Shown here one piece after another: positions 46,510-54,032 of a stretch of DNA of 64,000 nt (the first letter of the stretch is position 1; each line of letters opens with the position of its first letter). The position numbers and the translations under genes were made by a program. The DNA comes from Flagellimonas sp. 389 (GTDB taxonomy: Bacteria > Bacteroidota > Bacteroidia > Flavobacteriales > Flavobacteriaceae). Under the pieces are notes generated by a model. It searched no databases. It worked only from the letters and a program-made list of their open reading frames with translations, and was not told the DNA's origin. The DNA is taken from positions 122,328 through 186,327 of the forward strand of contig NZ_JAHCMU010000009.1 of the NCBI RefSeq assembly GCF_018449435.1. The letters are read 5' to 3'.

Positions 46510-46920
46510 TCTTAGCATTAAAATATTGTCAAAGTATCTTTTTAGAAAGGGAATTTGAATCAAAAACAACAACCCAAAAAGTAATATAGCATATATGGTA
46601 GTCTTTGAGTATGAAAGCATCTGAGGCCAATCTAAAGTTCTTTCAAAGAACAAATCGATTTGCTCATTCCCAAACCATTCTTGATTTTTCACACCATAGT
46701 AAGTTCCTAAATACCAAGTTATTCCAACCAATCCGACAGCCATAAAAAACAGAACGCTATTTGGTATCAACGGCTTATATTTAGTAATATCATTCAACAC
46801 TGGTTCAGTAATTTGAGACATAACATTATCCGTAAAATTGGATGAGGGAGATTCTAAGGTAGCCTCATCCATAATTTTGTCAACAAACTTCTTTAACTCC
46901 TTTTCTTCACTTTTACCCAT
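46504..46920 (-). CDS. Small membrane protein, probable anti-sigma partner
   Basis: A 138-residue protein: a charged N-terminal cytoplasmic part (about residues 1-45, KSEEKELKKFVDKIMDEA), then two transmembrane helices near residues 52-70 and 105-125. Its start overlaps the end of the upstream ECF sigma gene by 8 bases. By position and layout it is a candidate anti-sigma factor, but no zinc-binding anti-sigma motif is visible, so the function is inferred from context. Confidence 0.7.
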   Translation of the reverse strand: MGKSEEKELKKFVDKIMDEATLESPSSNFTDNVMSQITEPVLNDITKYKPLIPNSVLFFMAVGLVGITWYLGTYYGVKNQEWFGNEQIDLFFERTLDWPQMLSYSKTTIYAILLFGLLFLIQIPFLKRYFDNILMLRL

Positions 46921-47491
46921 AATTCTGAAATGTTTCTTTTTCTAAATTACCTTCCAATAGTTTAGCCAGTTTTTTTCTTGCTCTGAACAGCCTTACTTTT
47001 AAGGTACTAACAGAGACATTCAAAACTTTTTCAAGCTCTACCAAACTTTGTTCCTCGAAATAAAAGAGGGTAAGGATACCGCTATCGTCAGGAGGTAATA
47101 AATTCAAGCATTTTTTGATCAGCGCTCTTTTTTCCTCTTGTAGCATTTTTTCCAACCCAGTATTCATATTCGCAAATATAGTATTGTCAACATTGTCGAT
47201 ATTAACAAATGTTCTATTTCGCTTATTCTGTTTGACCCTATCTAAGCATGTATTATAGGTAACTCTATAAATCCATGTGGAAAGCTTAGAGTCACCTTTG
47301 AAATGCGAAAGCGATTTAAAAATCTTTATAAAGGTATCTTGGGATACTTCTTCAGCCTCTTCCCTATTCCCTAACATTCTATATGCTAAAGTATACACCA
47401 AATTCTTATATGCATCAACCAATTCTGAAAACGCATGGGTATTTCCACCCTTTATTTCTTTAATTAAATCAGTTTCAGTTTTGGTTGTCAT
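46913..47491 (-). CDS. ECF RNA polymerase sigma factor (RpoE-like)
   Basis: A sigma factor of about 192 residues. Region 2: LAYRMLGNREEAEEVSQDTF and FKGDSKLSTWIYRVTYNTCL. Region 4: LPPDDSGILTLFYFEEQSLV and VSVSTLKVRLFRARKKLA. I chose the ATG at 47489-47491 (MTTKTETDLIKEI); the 47566 reading adds an implausible Cys-rich extension. It is divergent from the DUF6249 gene across 134 bases and coupled to the membrane protein downstream. Confidence 0.92.
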   Translation of the reverse strand: MTTKTETDLIKEIKGGNTHAFSELVDAYKNLVYTLAYRMLGNREEAEEVSQDTFIKIFKSLSHFKGDSKLSTWIYRVTYNTCLDRVKQNKRNRTFVNIDNVDNTIFANMNTGLEKMLQEEKRALIKKCLNLLPPDDSGILTLFYFEEQSLVELEKVLNVSVSTLKVRLFRARKKLAKLLEGNLEKETFQNYG

Positions 47492-47625
47492 TGTATGTTG
47501 GACGCCAAAACATATGCAGTGGTTACATGATTCTCTTTTTTTCTTTAAAAATGTAACCACGAGCAAAAAATGGTCGTCATAGGTAATGAACTAATAAAAT
47601 AATAATCATTTAAAAACGAACAATT

Positions 47626-47979
47626 ATGGGATCTGAATTAATCATTATACCAATACTATTTGGGGTTATCTTTGGAATAGCGTACCTCTATTTTTCAACC
47701 AGAAATAAAGAACGACTGGCTTTAATTGAAAAGGGAGCAGATGCAAGTATTTTTGTAAAAAGTAGAAGAGCAGGTACCGCTCCTTTTTGGAAAATTATTA
47801 TTCTAAATATTGCACTCCTTTTAATTGGCATCGGAACAGCAATCTTTCTAGCCTCAATTTTAGTATATAGTTTTGGAGTTGAGGATGATATTGCGTTTCC
47901 GGGAACAATTTTCACTTTGGCCGGAGTTGGCCTTTTAGTTGGTTTCAATATGACAAAACGTTTAGAGAAAGAAGATTGA
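47626..47979 (+). CDS. DUF6249-like small membrane protein
   Basis: A 117-residue protein with three hydrophobic helices and the stretch YLYFSTRNKERLALIEKGAD, typical of a small DUF6249 family found in Bacteroidota. It is divergent from the ECF sigma gene, so it may be a target or co-regulated gene. A terminator follows at 48002. Confidence 0.78.
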   Translation: MGSELIIIPILFGVIFGIAYLYFSTRNKERLALIEKGADASIFVKSRRAGTAPFWKIIILNIALLLIGIGTAIFLASILVYSFGVEDDIAFPGTIFTLAGVGLLVGFNMTKRLEKED

Positions 47980-48001
47980 ACCTGCGTAAAATCATTTGAT
48001 A

Positions 48002-48030
48002 AAACCGCCGTTATTTACGGTGGTTTTTTT
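48002..48030 (+). terminator. Intrinsic terminator after the DUF6249-like gene
   Basis: Arms AAACCGCCGT (48002-48011) and ACGGTGGTTT (48017-48026) pair with one G-U and run into TTTTT. It ends 12 bases before the MOSC gene start, so that gene must have its own promoter or rely on read-through. Confidence 0.8.
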
Positions 48031-48041
48031 ATCTTGACATT

Positions 48042-48674
48042 ATGCAAATAATTTCAACAAACATAGGCAAACCAACCACCATTTCCTGGAACGGGAAACA
48101 AGAAGAAACAGGTATTTACAAGTATCCAACGGAAAAATCGCTTCTTTTAGAACAAGAAAACGTGGAAGGAGACGCCATTATCGACCGTAAGCATCACGGT
48201 GGTGAATTTAAGGCATGCTATCTTTTTTCTTCCGACGACTACCCCTATTGGAGAGAGAAATATCCCCAACTGGAATGGAACTGGGGCATGTTTGGAGAAA
48301 ACCTCACTATCGAAGGATTAGATGAATCAAAACTGAGGATTGGGAATATCTATAAGATTGGAAACAGTCTGGTACAGATAACCCAGCCTAGAGAACCTTG
48401 CTACAAATTGGGAATACGATTTGGAACACAAGAAATTTTGAAACAGTTCATAGACCATGAACGTCCGGGAACTTATGTGAAAATCCTGAAAGTAGGCGAG
48501 GTCCAAACTGGAGACACAATGGAATTGGTGAAAGAATCCGAAAACACATTGACCATACAACAGTTTTATAAATTGTTGTTCGCCAGAAAAAAAGATAAAG
48601 CTATTTTGAAATTGGCGCTCAATAATGACGGATTACCCAAGAGCAAAAAAGAGAAATTAAAAAAGTATGTATAA
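48042..48674 (+). CDS. MOSC-domain protein (YiiM-like)
   Basis: A 210-residue protein with the MOSC beta-barrel motifs: DRKHHGGEFKACYLFSSDDY, WGMFGENLTIEG and the conserved cysteine in QITQPREPCYKLGIRFG. YiiM-type proteins use molybdenum cofactor for reduction of N-hydroxylated compounds; this is inferred from family. The ATG lies 12 bases downstream of a terminator. Confidence 0.88.
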   Translation: MQIISTNIGKPTTISWNGKQEETGIYKYPTEKSLLLEQENVEGDAIIDRKHHGGEFKACYLFSSDDYPYWREKYPQLEWNWGMFGENLTIEGLDESKLRIGNIYKIGNSLVQITQPREPCYKLGIRFGTQEILKQFIDHERPGTYVKILKVGEVQTGDTMELVKESENTLTIQQFYKLLFARKKDKAILKLALNNDGLPKSKKEKLKKYV

Positions 48675-48724
48675 AAAAAGAGGCCCAAACTGGACCTCCT
48701 TTGCACTGAAATTAACTAAACAAA

Positions 48725-49105
48725 CTATCTTACTTCAATAGTCTTTTTGTAGGTACCCATTTTATCTACAACAACTACTGTATACTCATCTTCAAAAGCT
48801 TTTTCAAAATTGAAAGCTTTTTCTACTACAAGCTCTCCTTCAATTGACTCGCTATAAACAAGTCTAGCTTCACTATCATATACTTTTAGAATCACTTCAC
48901 CTTGTGAAATGTTCAATAGGTTCATCAATATTTTATCACCTTTTTTAATAAAAACCGGGTCTAGTTCAATAGAAATCAAACTTTTTTCTACTTCACTTTT
49001 AGCCTTACCTTTTTTGTCTAAGGCATTTACCGTTCCATTTGCAATTCCTGCGGTTGATACTAAGAGGAATGCTGCTACCGTAACATAATTTAAAACTGTC
49101 TTCAT
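48725..49105 (-). CDS. Small exported protein of unknown function
   Basis: A 126-residue protein with a signal peptide (MKTVLNYVTVAAFLLVSTAG, cleaved near residue 22), a Lys-rich linker and a beta-rich C-terminal domain (GEVILKVYDSEARLVYSESI and DEYTVVVVDKMGTYKKTIEV) resembling the fold of T9SS-type sorting or DUF3244 domains. No conserved catalytic residue is seen. It is divergent from the AraC gene across a 211-base spacer. Confidence 0.7.
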   Translation of the reverse strand: MKTVLNYVTVAAFLLVSTAGIANGTVNALDKKGKAKSEVEKSLISIELDPVFIKKGDKILMNLLNISQGEVILKVYDSEARLVYSESIEGELVVEKAFNFEKAFEDEYTVVVVDKMGTYKKTIEVR

Positions 49106-49133
49106 AACTTTTCGTTTTTTTAAGATTACAAGA

Positions 49134-49161
49134 CAAAACTACTACAGGGTTACCAGCCAAA
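49134..49161 (-). promoter_or_regulatory. Candidate promoter of the small exported protein
   Basis: On the - strand TAGTTTTG (49134-49141) matches the -7 box TAnnTTTG, with TTTG (49158-49161) 16 bases upstream, slightly closer than usual. The leader would be about 22 bases. Confidence 0.45.
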
Positions 49162-49174
49162 ACACCACCATTTT

Positions 49175-49228
49175 TTCCATTTTATATGGAATATTACCAC
49201 CCTTACCATGTTAAACTAACATCATGGT
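49175..49228. promoter_or_regulatory. Two inverted repeats in the AraC divergent region
   Basis: TTCCAT-5-ATGGAA (49175-49191) and ATGTTAAACTAACAT (49208-49222), the second flanked by ACCATG and CATGGT (49205-49228). They lie between the divergent exported-protein and AraC genes and are plausible operators; the factor is unknown. Confidence 0.35.
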
Positions 49229-49316
49229 TAAAATAACATAGATTTTAGTTAATTTTGCATATATAGTATGATTGTCCCGGTAATAACTTTACATAAATAA
49301 ACCTAAAACGGCTCCA

Positions 49317-50186
49317 ATGATTCAAAAACCTGCTTTTGAAATAATTGAACCAAGTTTCGGAAACTCGTTTACCTACCAAAAGTTTGATGAAAACAAGGTA
49401 AACAAGAACAATGGATGGCATTACCACCCAGAATTGGAATTGGTATACATTAATGGTGGCTCCGGTAAAAGACAGATAGGAAGCCATGTATCTTATTTTA
49501 GAAACGGTGACCTTATCCTTATTGGATCTAACCTGCCTCACTGCGGATTTACAGATAAGCTTACCGGAAATAAAAGTGAAACCATTATACAGATGAAGGC
49601 GGATTTTCTTGGAAATGATTTTTTTAACATTCCCGAGATGCGAAATATCCATAAGCTTTTTGAAGTCGCCAAAGGTGGGATTGCATTTTCTGGAAAGACA
49701 AAAAACAAAGTCGGTGATAAAATGGAGGTATTGGAATATCAGACCGATTTTCAACGCTTGTTATCAATACTCAATATATTAAACCAACTGGCCACTTCAG
49801 ATGAGATAAAAGTGCTTAATGGCCAGGGGTTTTCCATGGAGACCGAAGTCAAGGACAATGATAGGATAAACATTGTCTTTAATCATGTGAAGACCAGTTT
49901 TAAGGAGGATATCAGTTTAGATGAAATTGCAGATATGGTGAGCATGACCGTTCCATCTTTTTGTAGGTATTTTAAAAAAATAACCAATAAGACCTTTACG
50001 CAATTTGTAAACGAGTACCGATTGGTCCATGCTTCCAAACTTTTGGCCGAGCAGCCCATCAGTATCACGCAAGTCTGTTATGATAGTGGTTTCAATAACT
50101 TTTCGCACTTTAATAAATCTTTCAAAGCTTTTACGGGACAAAATCCATCAGAATATCGGAATCAATTAAAAAGTGTGCTAAAGTAA
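49317..50186 (+). CDS. AraC-family transcriptional regulator with cupin sensor domain
   Basis: A 289-residue regulator: N-terminal cupin-type ligand domain (WHYHPELELVYINGGSGKRQ) and C-terminal double helix-turn-helix (SLDEIADMVSMTVPSFCRYF and ISITQVCYDSGFNNFSHFNK). AraC members of this layout often control sugar or stress genes. Its stop is 1 base before alkB, so the two are probably one transcript. Confidence 0.92.
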   Translation: MIQKPAFEIIEPSFGNSFTYQKFDENKVNKNNGWHYHPELELVYINGGSGKRQIGSHVSYFRNGDLILIGSNLPHCGFTDKLTGNKSETIIQMKADFLGNDFFNIPEMRNIHKLFEVAKGGIAFSGKTKNKVGDKMEVLEYQTDFQRLLSILNILNQLATSDEIKVLNGQGFSMETEVKDNDRINIVFNHVKTSFKEDISLDEIADMVSMTVPSFCRYFKKITNKTFTQFVNEYRLVHASKLLAEQPISITQVCYDSGFNNFSHFNKSFKAFTGQNPSEYRNQLKSVLK

Positions 50187-50187
50187 A

Positions 50188-50784
50188 ATGTCGCTTTTCT
50201 CCGAGAAAATAGATTTAGGGCTAAAGGACAGTGATATCTGTTACTACCCTAATTTCTTAACTCAAGAAAAGGCCAATGTCTATTTTAAGACACTCAGAGA
50301 CCAGACTCCCTGGCAACAAGATAAGATTACCGTCTTTGGAAAAACATATGACCAACCTAGATTGACCGCACTCTACGGAAATAACGGAAAAGCATACTCC
50401 TATTCCGATATAACCATGCAACCGCATGCGTTTACGCCAGAATTGCTCCAGATAAAATCAATAATCGAAAAAGAGGTCAACATTGAGTTTTCCACTTGTC
50501 TTTTAAACTATTATAGAGATGGGAAAGATAGTAATGGTTGGCATGCGGACAATGAAAAAGAATTAGGCAAGAATCCAATAATCGCATCCGTATCATTTGG
50601 AGCAGAACGGTTTTTCAATCTTAGGCACCAAAAAGACAAATCGTTAAAACATAAGATACTTTTAGAGCATGGAAGTCTCTTATTGATGAAAGGAGAAACG
50701 CAGCACCATTGGCATCATCAAATAGCAAAAACAGCCAAGAAAATTGGTGAGCGGATTAATCTGACCTTTAGAATAATCAGATAA
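50188..50784 (+). CDS. alkB: AlkB-like Fe(II)/2-oxoglutarate dioxygenase
   Basis: A 198-residue dioxygenase resembling DNA/RNA demethylases of the AlkB/ALKBH2 type. The metal triad is seen as HxD in WHADNEKELG and a distal His in the QHHWHHQIAKT region, with the 2-oxoglutarate-binding Arg in RINLTFRII. YPNFLTQEKANVYFKTL is typical of the family start. It follows the AraC gene by one base and converges on the nuclease gene. Confidence 0.92.
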   Translation: MSLFSEKIDLGLKDSDICYYPNFLTQEKANVYFKTLRDQTPWQQDKITVFGKTYDQPRLTALYGNNGKAYSYSDITMQPHAFTPELLQIKSIIEKEVNIEFSTCLLNYYRDGKDSNGWHADNEKELGKNPIIASVSFGAERFFNLRHQKDKSLKHKILLEHGSLLLMKGETQHHWHHQIAKTAKKIGERINLTFRIIR

Positions 50785-50788
50785 TCAT

Positions 50789-51556
50789 TTAGGCAAACAA
50801 ATCGTTCAATACCTTGGCTAGCCTTAACCCGCCTTTTTGCAACTGACCAAACAGTAAATCATTGTACTTATAACTATACTGGTATCCAATTTTTTCACCT
50901 GGCTCAACCGAAGCATACAGCTCCGCAGCCAACAAATGGGATTCATGTACCCAGTCATAAATTGTTCCTTCCTGAATTTTCTTGCGTTCCCTTCTGGGCA
51001 ATCTATCAAGCTCAGTAGCTAATTCGGTATAGGTCATACCATAGGAAACAATCAAGTTTTTATCCCATACCCTATGCAAATTGGTACCCTCGCCAAACCA
51101 TTGCAATTGAATATCGTTACCGCCTTTATCCTCCGCCCTACTCGCATGCATGGGCTGGTGCAGATCACCGACCAGATGTACCAACATTTTTAAGTGAAAC
51201 ACTCTATTCTCCCTTTCACTGTTCTTATTTTTCACAACCCGGATACATTCTTCAATAGCCATGACCACATCGCCAAATTCACTTTTTTCTGAATCCTCAT
51301 AGCGCATGTCCAAAGGATAATTGACATAATGCCAAGGAGAAAATTTGGAATTGCTTCTATCTGCTTTTATTTCATCGGCATACGTTGAGACAAAAGCCAA
51401 ACTATGCCCATCCAGTAAATCATTTAGGGCCCGCTTGGCTTTTCCAGAGAGATGGTTCTGCGCAATATGTCCAGTGACCCGGTGACCCGTTTTCCCCCAA
51501 TAATTACTAAATCCCAATAGTGGAACCAATAAAAAAAGAAAAAATACCTTGTTCAT
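50789..51556 (-). CDS. Secreted S1/P1-type nuclease
   Basis: A 255-residue zinc-dependent nuclease. After the signal peptide (MNKVFFLFLLVPLLGFS) the mature protein begins near the conserved Trp of YWGKTGHRVTGHIAQ, whose amino end ligates zinc in this family. Further ligands are visible: HLVGDLHQPMHASRAEDKGG and the HRVWDKNLI segment. It degrades single-stranded nucleic acids outside the cell, probably for phosphate or nucleotide scavenging. It lies beside the palindromic element at 51577. Confidence 0.93.
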   Translation of the reverse strand: MNKVFFLFLLVPLLGFSNYWGKTGHRVTGHIAQNHLSGKAKRALNDLLDGHSLAFVSTYADEIKADRSNSKFSPWHYVNYPLDMRYEDSEKSEFGDVVMAIEECIRVVKNKNSERENRVFHLKMLVHLVGDLHQPMHASRAEDKGGNDIQLQWFGEGTNLHRVWDKNLIVSYGMTYTELATELDRLPRRERKKIQEGTIYDWVHESHLLAAELYASVEPGEKIGYQYSYKYNDLLFGQLQKGGLRLAKVLNDLFA

Positions 51557-51932
51557 GATTGATGCTTTTTATTAAAGAACTCATTTAGACTTTTTGGATT
51601 GAAGCGAAAATTAGGAATTCTTCGCCTTTTTGAAGTCATTTTTGAATTGCATAGCTGGGCTACGGAAGGAAAAAATGGCAAATAAAGGGTGAAAAAGGTC
51701 AATTTTTTAGCCAATTGAAAAAGTCTAAATGAGTTCAAAATCAGAAAACTAAAGCGAGAACATCTTAAATGAATACATGCTTTTAAAATCAATATAGAAT
51801 GAATCGACAATAAAAATAAATTCAATAAATTTATGATATTAAAATAATATTAATTTAAATTAATCCATAATGAATGATGAAAAATAAATGCTTTAGATAA
51901 TGCTAAGAATATAACATTTAATTGAGAAAAAA
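51557..51932. other. 376-base AT-rich non-coding spacer
   Basis: No credible gene. The left half is the palindromic element 51577-51736. The right half (51737-51932) is strongly AT-rich, with poly-A and TAAAT-like stretches that could hold the promoter of the orphan gene at 51933. A 90-residue minus-strand frame over the palindrome has no supporting features. Confidence 0.7.
51577..51736. mobile_element. 160-bp palindromic MITE-like element
   Basis: Perfect 19-base terminal inverted repeats, GAACTCATTTAGACTTTTT (51577-51595) and its complement (51718-51736). The interior is also imperfectly self-complementary (for instance GCATAGC against GGCTACG at the centre), so the whole could fold into one long hairpin. 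It has no ORF of its own. No clear target-site duplication is visible at the ends. This is the expected form of a non-autonomous MITE or large repeat hairpin; copy number elsewhere in the genome is unknown. Confidence 0.55.
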
Positions 51933-52607
51933 ATGAGTTATAAATTAAAATTTATAGAGATATTGGAGTCTATAGCTAACAATTCTAAATTTAAAGTTGC
52001 TAAGCTTAAAAATAAAGTGAAAGATATCGAAGAATATATTATTAAAAGAAAAATCAAATATTTGAAATCTGAATTAGGTGTGGACTATTATTCAGTAATT
52101 GGGCCGTTTTACCAATTCTTAGGGCGAGTTGCTTTAGCTTGGGATTACCCTATTAGCGAAAATAAGATTATTTCTGGTGAATTTAGGTTTGTGAATTTTA
52201 GTGGCATTTTTTTTAAACAGTTTAAACTATACCATGACGAAATGCCTGATGAAGAAATAGCTTTATTAAAAAGCCTGAAAGTATTTGATGATCATCCAGT
52301 TTGTGGTGATGGTAGGCTGACTACTTTTAGGATTCCTCCATCTTCTACAGAACCTGAGATTTGGTATTATGATAATGGGAAAGCATATAAAATGCAAATT
52401 AGTGTAGAAGAATACTTCAAGTATACTCTAGAAACAAGAGGAATGTTAAACTGGCAGTATCTTTTCTGTGAGATAGATTTTAGTCATTATGAACATAATT
52501 TTATAAGAAATAATCTTCAAGAAAATTTAACAATGCTTCCTACAATGTTCCCTGATACAAATTTTGAGCGTTATCAACAACAATTTGATAAACTAATATC
52601 TGGTTAG
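51933..52607 (+). CDS. AT-rich orphan gene, possible SMI1/SUKH-like immunity-type protein
   Basis: A 224-residue soluble protein with a Lys-rich helical start (residues 1-45) and a mixed core including VDYYSVIGPFYQFLGRVALA, SGEFRFVNFSGIFFKQF and LNWQYLFCEIDFSHYE. No signal peptide or membrane segment. The first core part loosely recalls SUKH (SMI1/KNR4) immunity proteins, but I cannot assign a family. Its codons are visibly more AT-rich than neighbours, with many AAT, ATA and TTA. It begins after an AT-rich spacer and ends in TAG, after which the same frame stays open to 52865. It probably arrived by transfer. Confidence 0.65.
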   Translation: MSYKLKFIEILESIANNSKFKVAKLKNKVKDIEEYIIKRKIKYLKSELGVDYYSVIGPFYQFLGRVALAWDYPISENKIISGEFRFVNFSGIFFKQFKLYHDEMPDEEIALLKSLKVFDDHPVCGDGRLTTFRIPPSSTEPEIWYYDNGKAYKMQISVEEYFKYTLETRGMLNWQYLFCEIDFSHYEHNFIRNNLQENLTMLPTMFPDTNFERYQQQFDKLISG

Positions 52608-52865
52608 TGTTCTTTACCAGGCGAGTTTGGTATTGGGGCAGATGTGGATTATGTATTTGGCTCTGAAAAACTGCCTGATATTGAGTTTGGCCAAGTCAAC
52701 TTCGACAAGGACAAATTTATGTCAGACTTGATGAATGATAAGGTTCCAAAAGGCAAAAAAAGCGATGCCAAAACAGATTCAGTCTGGCGCAACTATATTT
52801 TTACTAGTTCAAGATTAATCTTGGACTTGTTTATTCGTGAAGCATTTGCTTCACTTTCTCGATAG
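52608..52865 (+). pseudogene. In-frame degenerate tail after the orphan gene
   Basis: Directly after the TAG of the orphan gene the same frame stays open for 85 codons, reading PGEFGIGADVDYVFGSEKLP, IEFGQVNFDKDKFMSDLMND and so on to a TAG at 52863. The only possible start is a GTG at 52644. Base composition returns to host-like here, unlike the AT-rich gene before it. It looks like the leftover 3' end of another gene, fused by insertion of the orphan gene, rather than an independent gene. I do not recognise the family. Confidence 0.45.
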
Positions 52866-52870
52866 AGAAA
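52837..52870. repeat. Two consecutive hairpins ahead of the SPFH gene
   Basis: GTGAAGC-ATTT-GCTTCAC (52837-52854) is followed directly by TTTCTC-GATA-GAGAAA (52855-52870). The first stem runs into TTTCT and could act as a terminator of the preceding orphan/degenerate unit. Confidence 0.5.
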
Positions 52871-52909
52871 AAGAATGATAGACTTGAGCAGGGTTTAAAG
52901 ATACAAACT

Positions 52910-53752
52910 TTGTTTCTTAGCCTGTTTTTTTGGTCATCAAACATCTTCTTGCTTTTACTTTTTGGAGGAGTGACCATAATAGTTTACACACATATCGCTT
53001 GGTTTGGAATCTTCATCCTAATGGGTCTGGTATCTACCGCCGGATTGGTTTTAGTAAACCCAAATAGCTCCAGAGTATTACTTTTGTTTGGAAAGTATGT
53101 AGGGACGATAAAGAAAAATGGGCTGTATTGGGTAAATCCTTTATATTCTAAAAGGAAAATCTCTTTAAGAGCAAGTAATTTTGATAGTGAACGCCTTAAA
53201 GTAAATGATAAACTGGGCAATCCGGTAATGATAAGTACCATTTTGGTCTGGCGGGTTACCGACACCTATAAAGCTGCATTTGATGTTGATGACTATAAAA
53301 ACTTTGTTAGGGTGCAGACTGATGCCTCCGTTCGTAAACTGGCCAGCATGTATCCCTATGACAATTTTGCGGATGAAGGCATAAAAGAAGACATTACCCT
53401 GCGATCTAGTTTAAACGAAGTAAGCGAAGCACTGGAGAAAGAAGTCCAAGAAAGATTGGCCATGGCCGGAATCGAAGTCTTAGAAGCAAGAATTGGCTAT
53501 CTGGCATATGCGCAGGAGATTGCCAATGCAATGCTTAAAAGACAACAGGCCACCGCCATTGTTGCTGCCAGACATAAAATTGTTGAAGGTGCGGTAAGTA
53601 TGGTAGAAATGGCATTGGACGAATTGAACGAAAAACAAATAGTTGACTTGGATGAAGAACGCAAAGCTGCCATGGTAAGTAATTTGGTGGTCGTTCTTTG
53701 TTCGGACAAGGATGCTTCGCCCATCGTGAATACCGGAACGTTAAATCATTAA
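52910..53752 (+). CDS. SPFH/band-7 membrane protein, start codon disrupted
   Basis: A 280-residue SPFH (stomatin/prohibitin-like) protein: two N-terminal hydrophobic segments, the band-7 core (GLYWVNPLYSKRKISLRASN, ILVWRVTDTYKAAFDVDDY) and the C-terminal ERKAAMVSNLVVVLCSDKD stretch that is strongly conserved in bacterial homologues. There is no ATG: the frame is open back to a stop at 52838, and the first usable start is the TTG at 52910. Homologues normally carry ten or more residues before this hydrophobic segment, so the 5' end appears to have been replaced. An Arc-type repressor gene follows. Confidence 0.8.
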   Translation: MFLSLFFWSSNIFLLLLFGGVTIIVYTHIAWFGIFILMGLVSTAGLVLVNPNSSRVLLLFGKYVGTIKKNGLYWVNPLYSKRKISLRASNFDSERLKVNDKLGNPVMISTILVWRVTDTYKAAFDVDDYKNFVRVQTDASVRKLASMYPYDNFADEGIKEDITLRSSLNEVSEALEKEVQERLAMAGIEVLEARIGYLAYAQEIANAMLKRQQATAIVAARHKIVEGAVSMVEMALDELNEKQIVDLDEERKAAMVSNLVVVLCSDKDASPIVNTGTLNH

Positions 53753-53797
53753 CATACGGAGGACAGCGTTGAAAAAATAATAGGTAGTAAAAAATAG

Positions 53798-53971
53798 ATG
53801 AGTAAGAAAAAAGCATTTGCTTTAAGGCTTAATGAAGATATGCTCAAAGCAATTGAAAAATGGGCTGCTGATGAATTTCGTAGCACAAACGGACAAATAG
53901 AGTGGATATTGATGAAAGGTCTTAAAGAGGCCAAAAGAGAGCCAAAAAAGAAAGATATTGGCAATAACTAA
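53798..53971 (+). CDS. Arc-type ribbon-helix-helix DNA-binding protein
   Basis: A 57-residue protein, translated by hand: MSKKKAFALRLNEDMLKAIE, then WAADEFRSTNGQIEWILMKG and a basic tail. This is the ribbon-helix-helix fold of Arc-like repressors, too short for a normal ORF list. It lies 45 bases after the SPFH gene and is commonly found next to it, suggesting a conserved pair. Confidence 0.88.
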   Translation: MSKKKAFALRLNEDMLKAIEKWAADEFRSTNGQIEWILMKGLKEAKREPKKKDIGNN

Positions 53972-54002
53972 TTTTTGTGATTTTTTTAACTCATCTTCAT
54001 CT

Positions 54003-54010
54003 TAAATTTG
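54003..54010 (+). promoter_or_regulatory. Candidate -7 element upstream of the DUF5916 gene
   Basis: TAAATTTG matches TAnnTTTG and lies 22 bases before the ATG. The nearest TTTG (53974-53977) is 25 bases upstream, further than the usual spacing, so this is tentative. Confidence 0.35.
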
Positions 54011-54032
54011 GGGAGCTAACTCAAACTATCTA

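Noticed and set aside
51553..51825. 90-residue minus-strand ORF next to the nuclease gene
   Set aside because: It runs through the palindromic element, has no signal or domain and is in a region of self-complementary DNA; an accidental frame.
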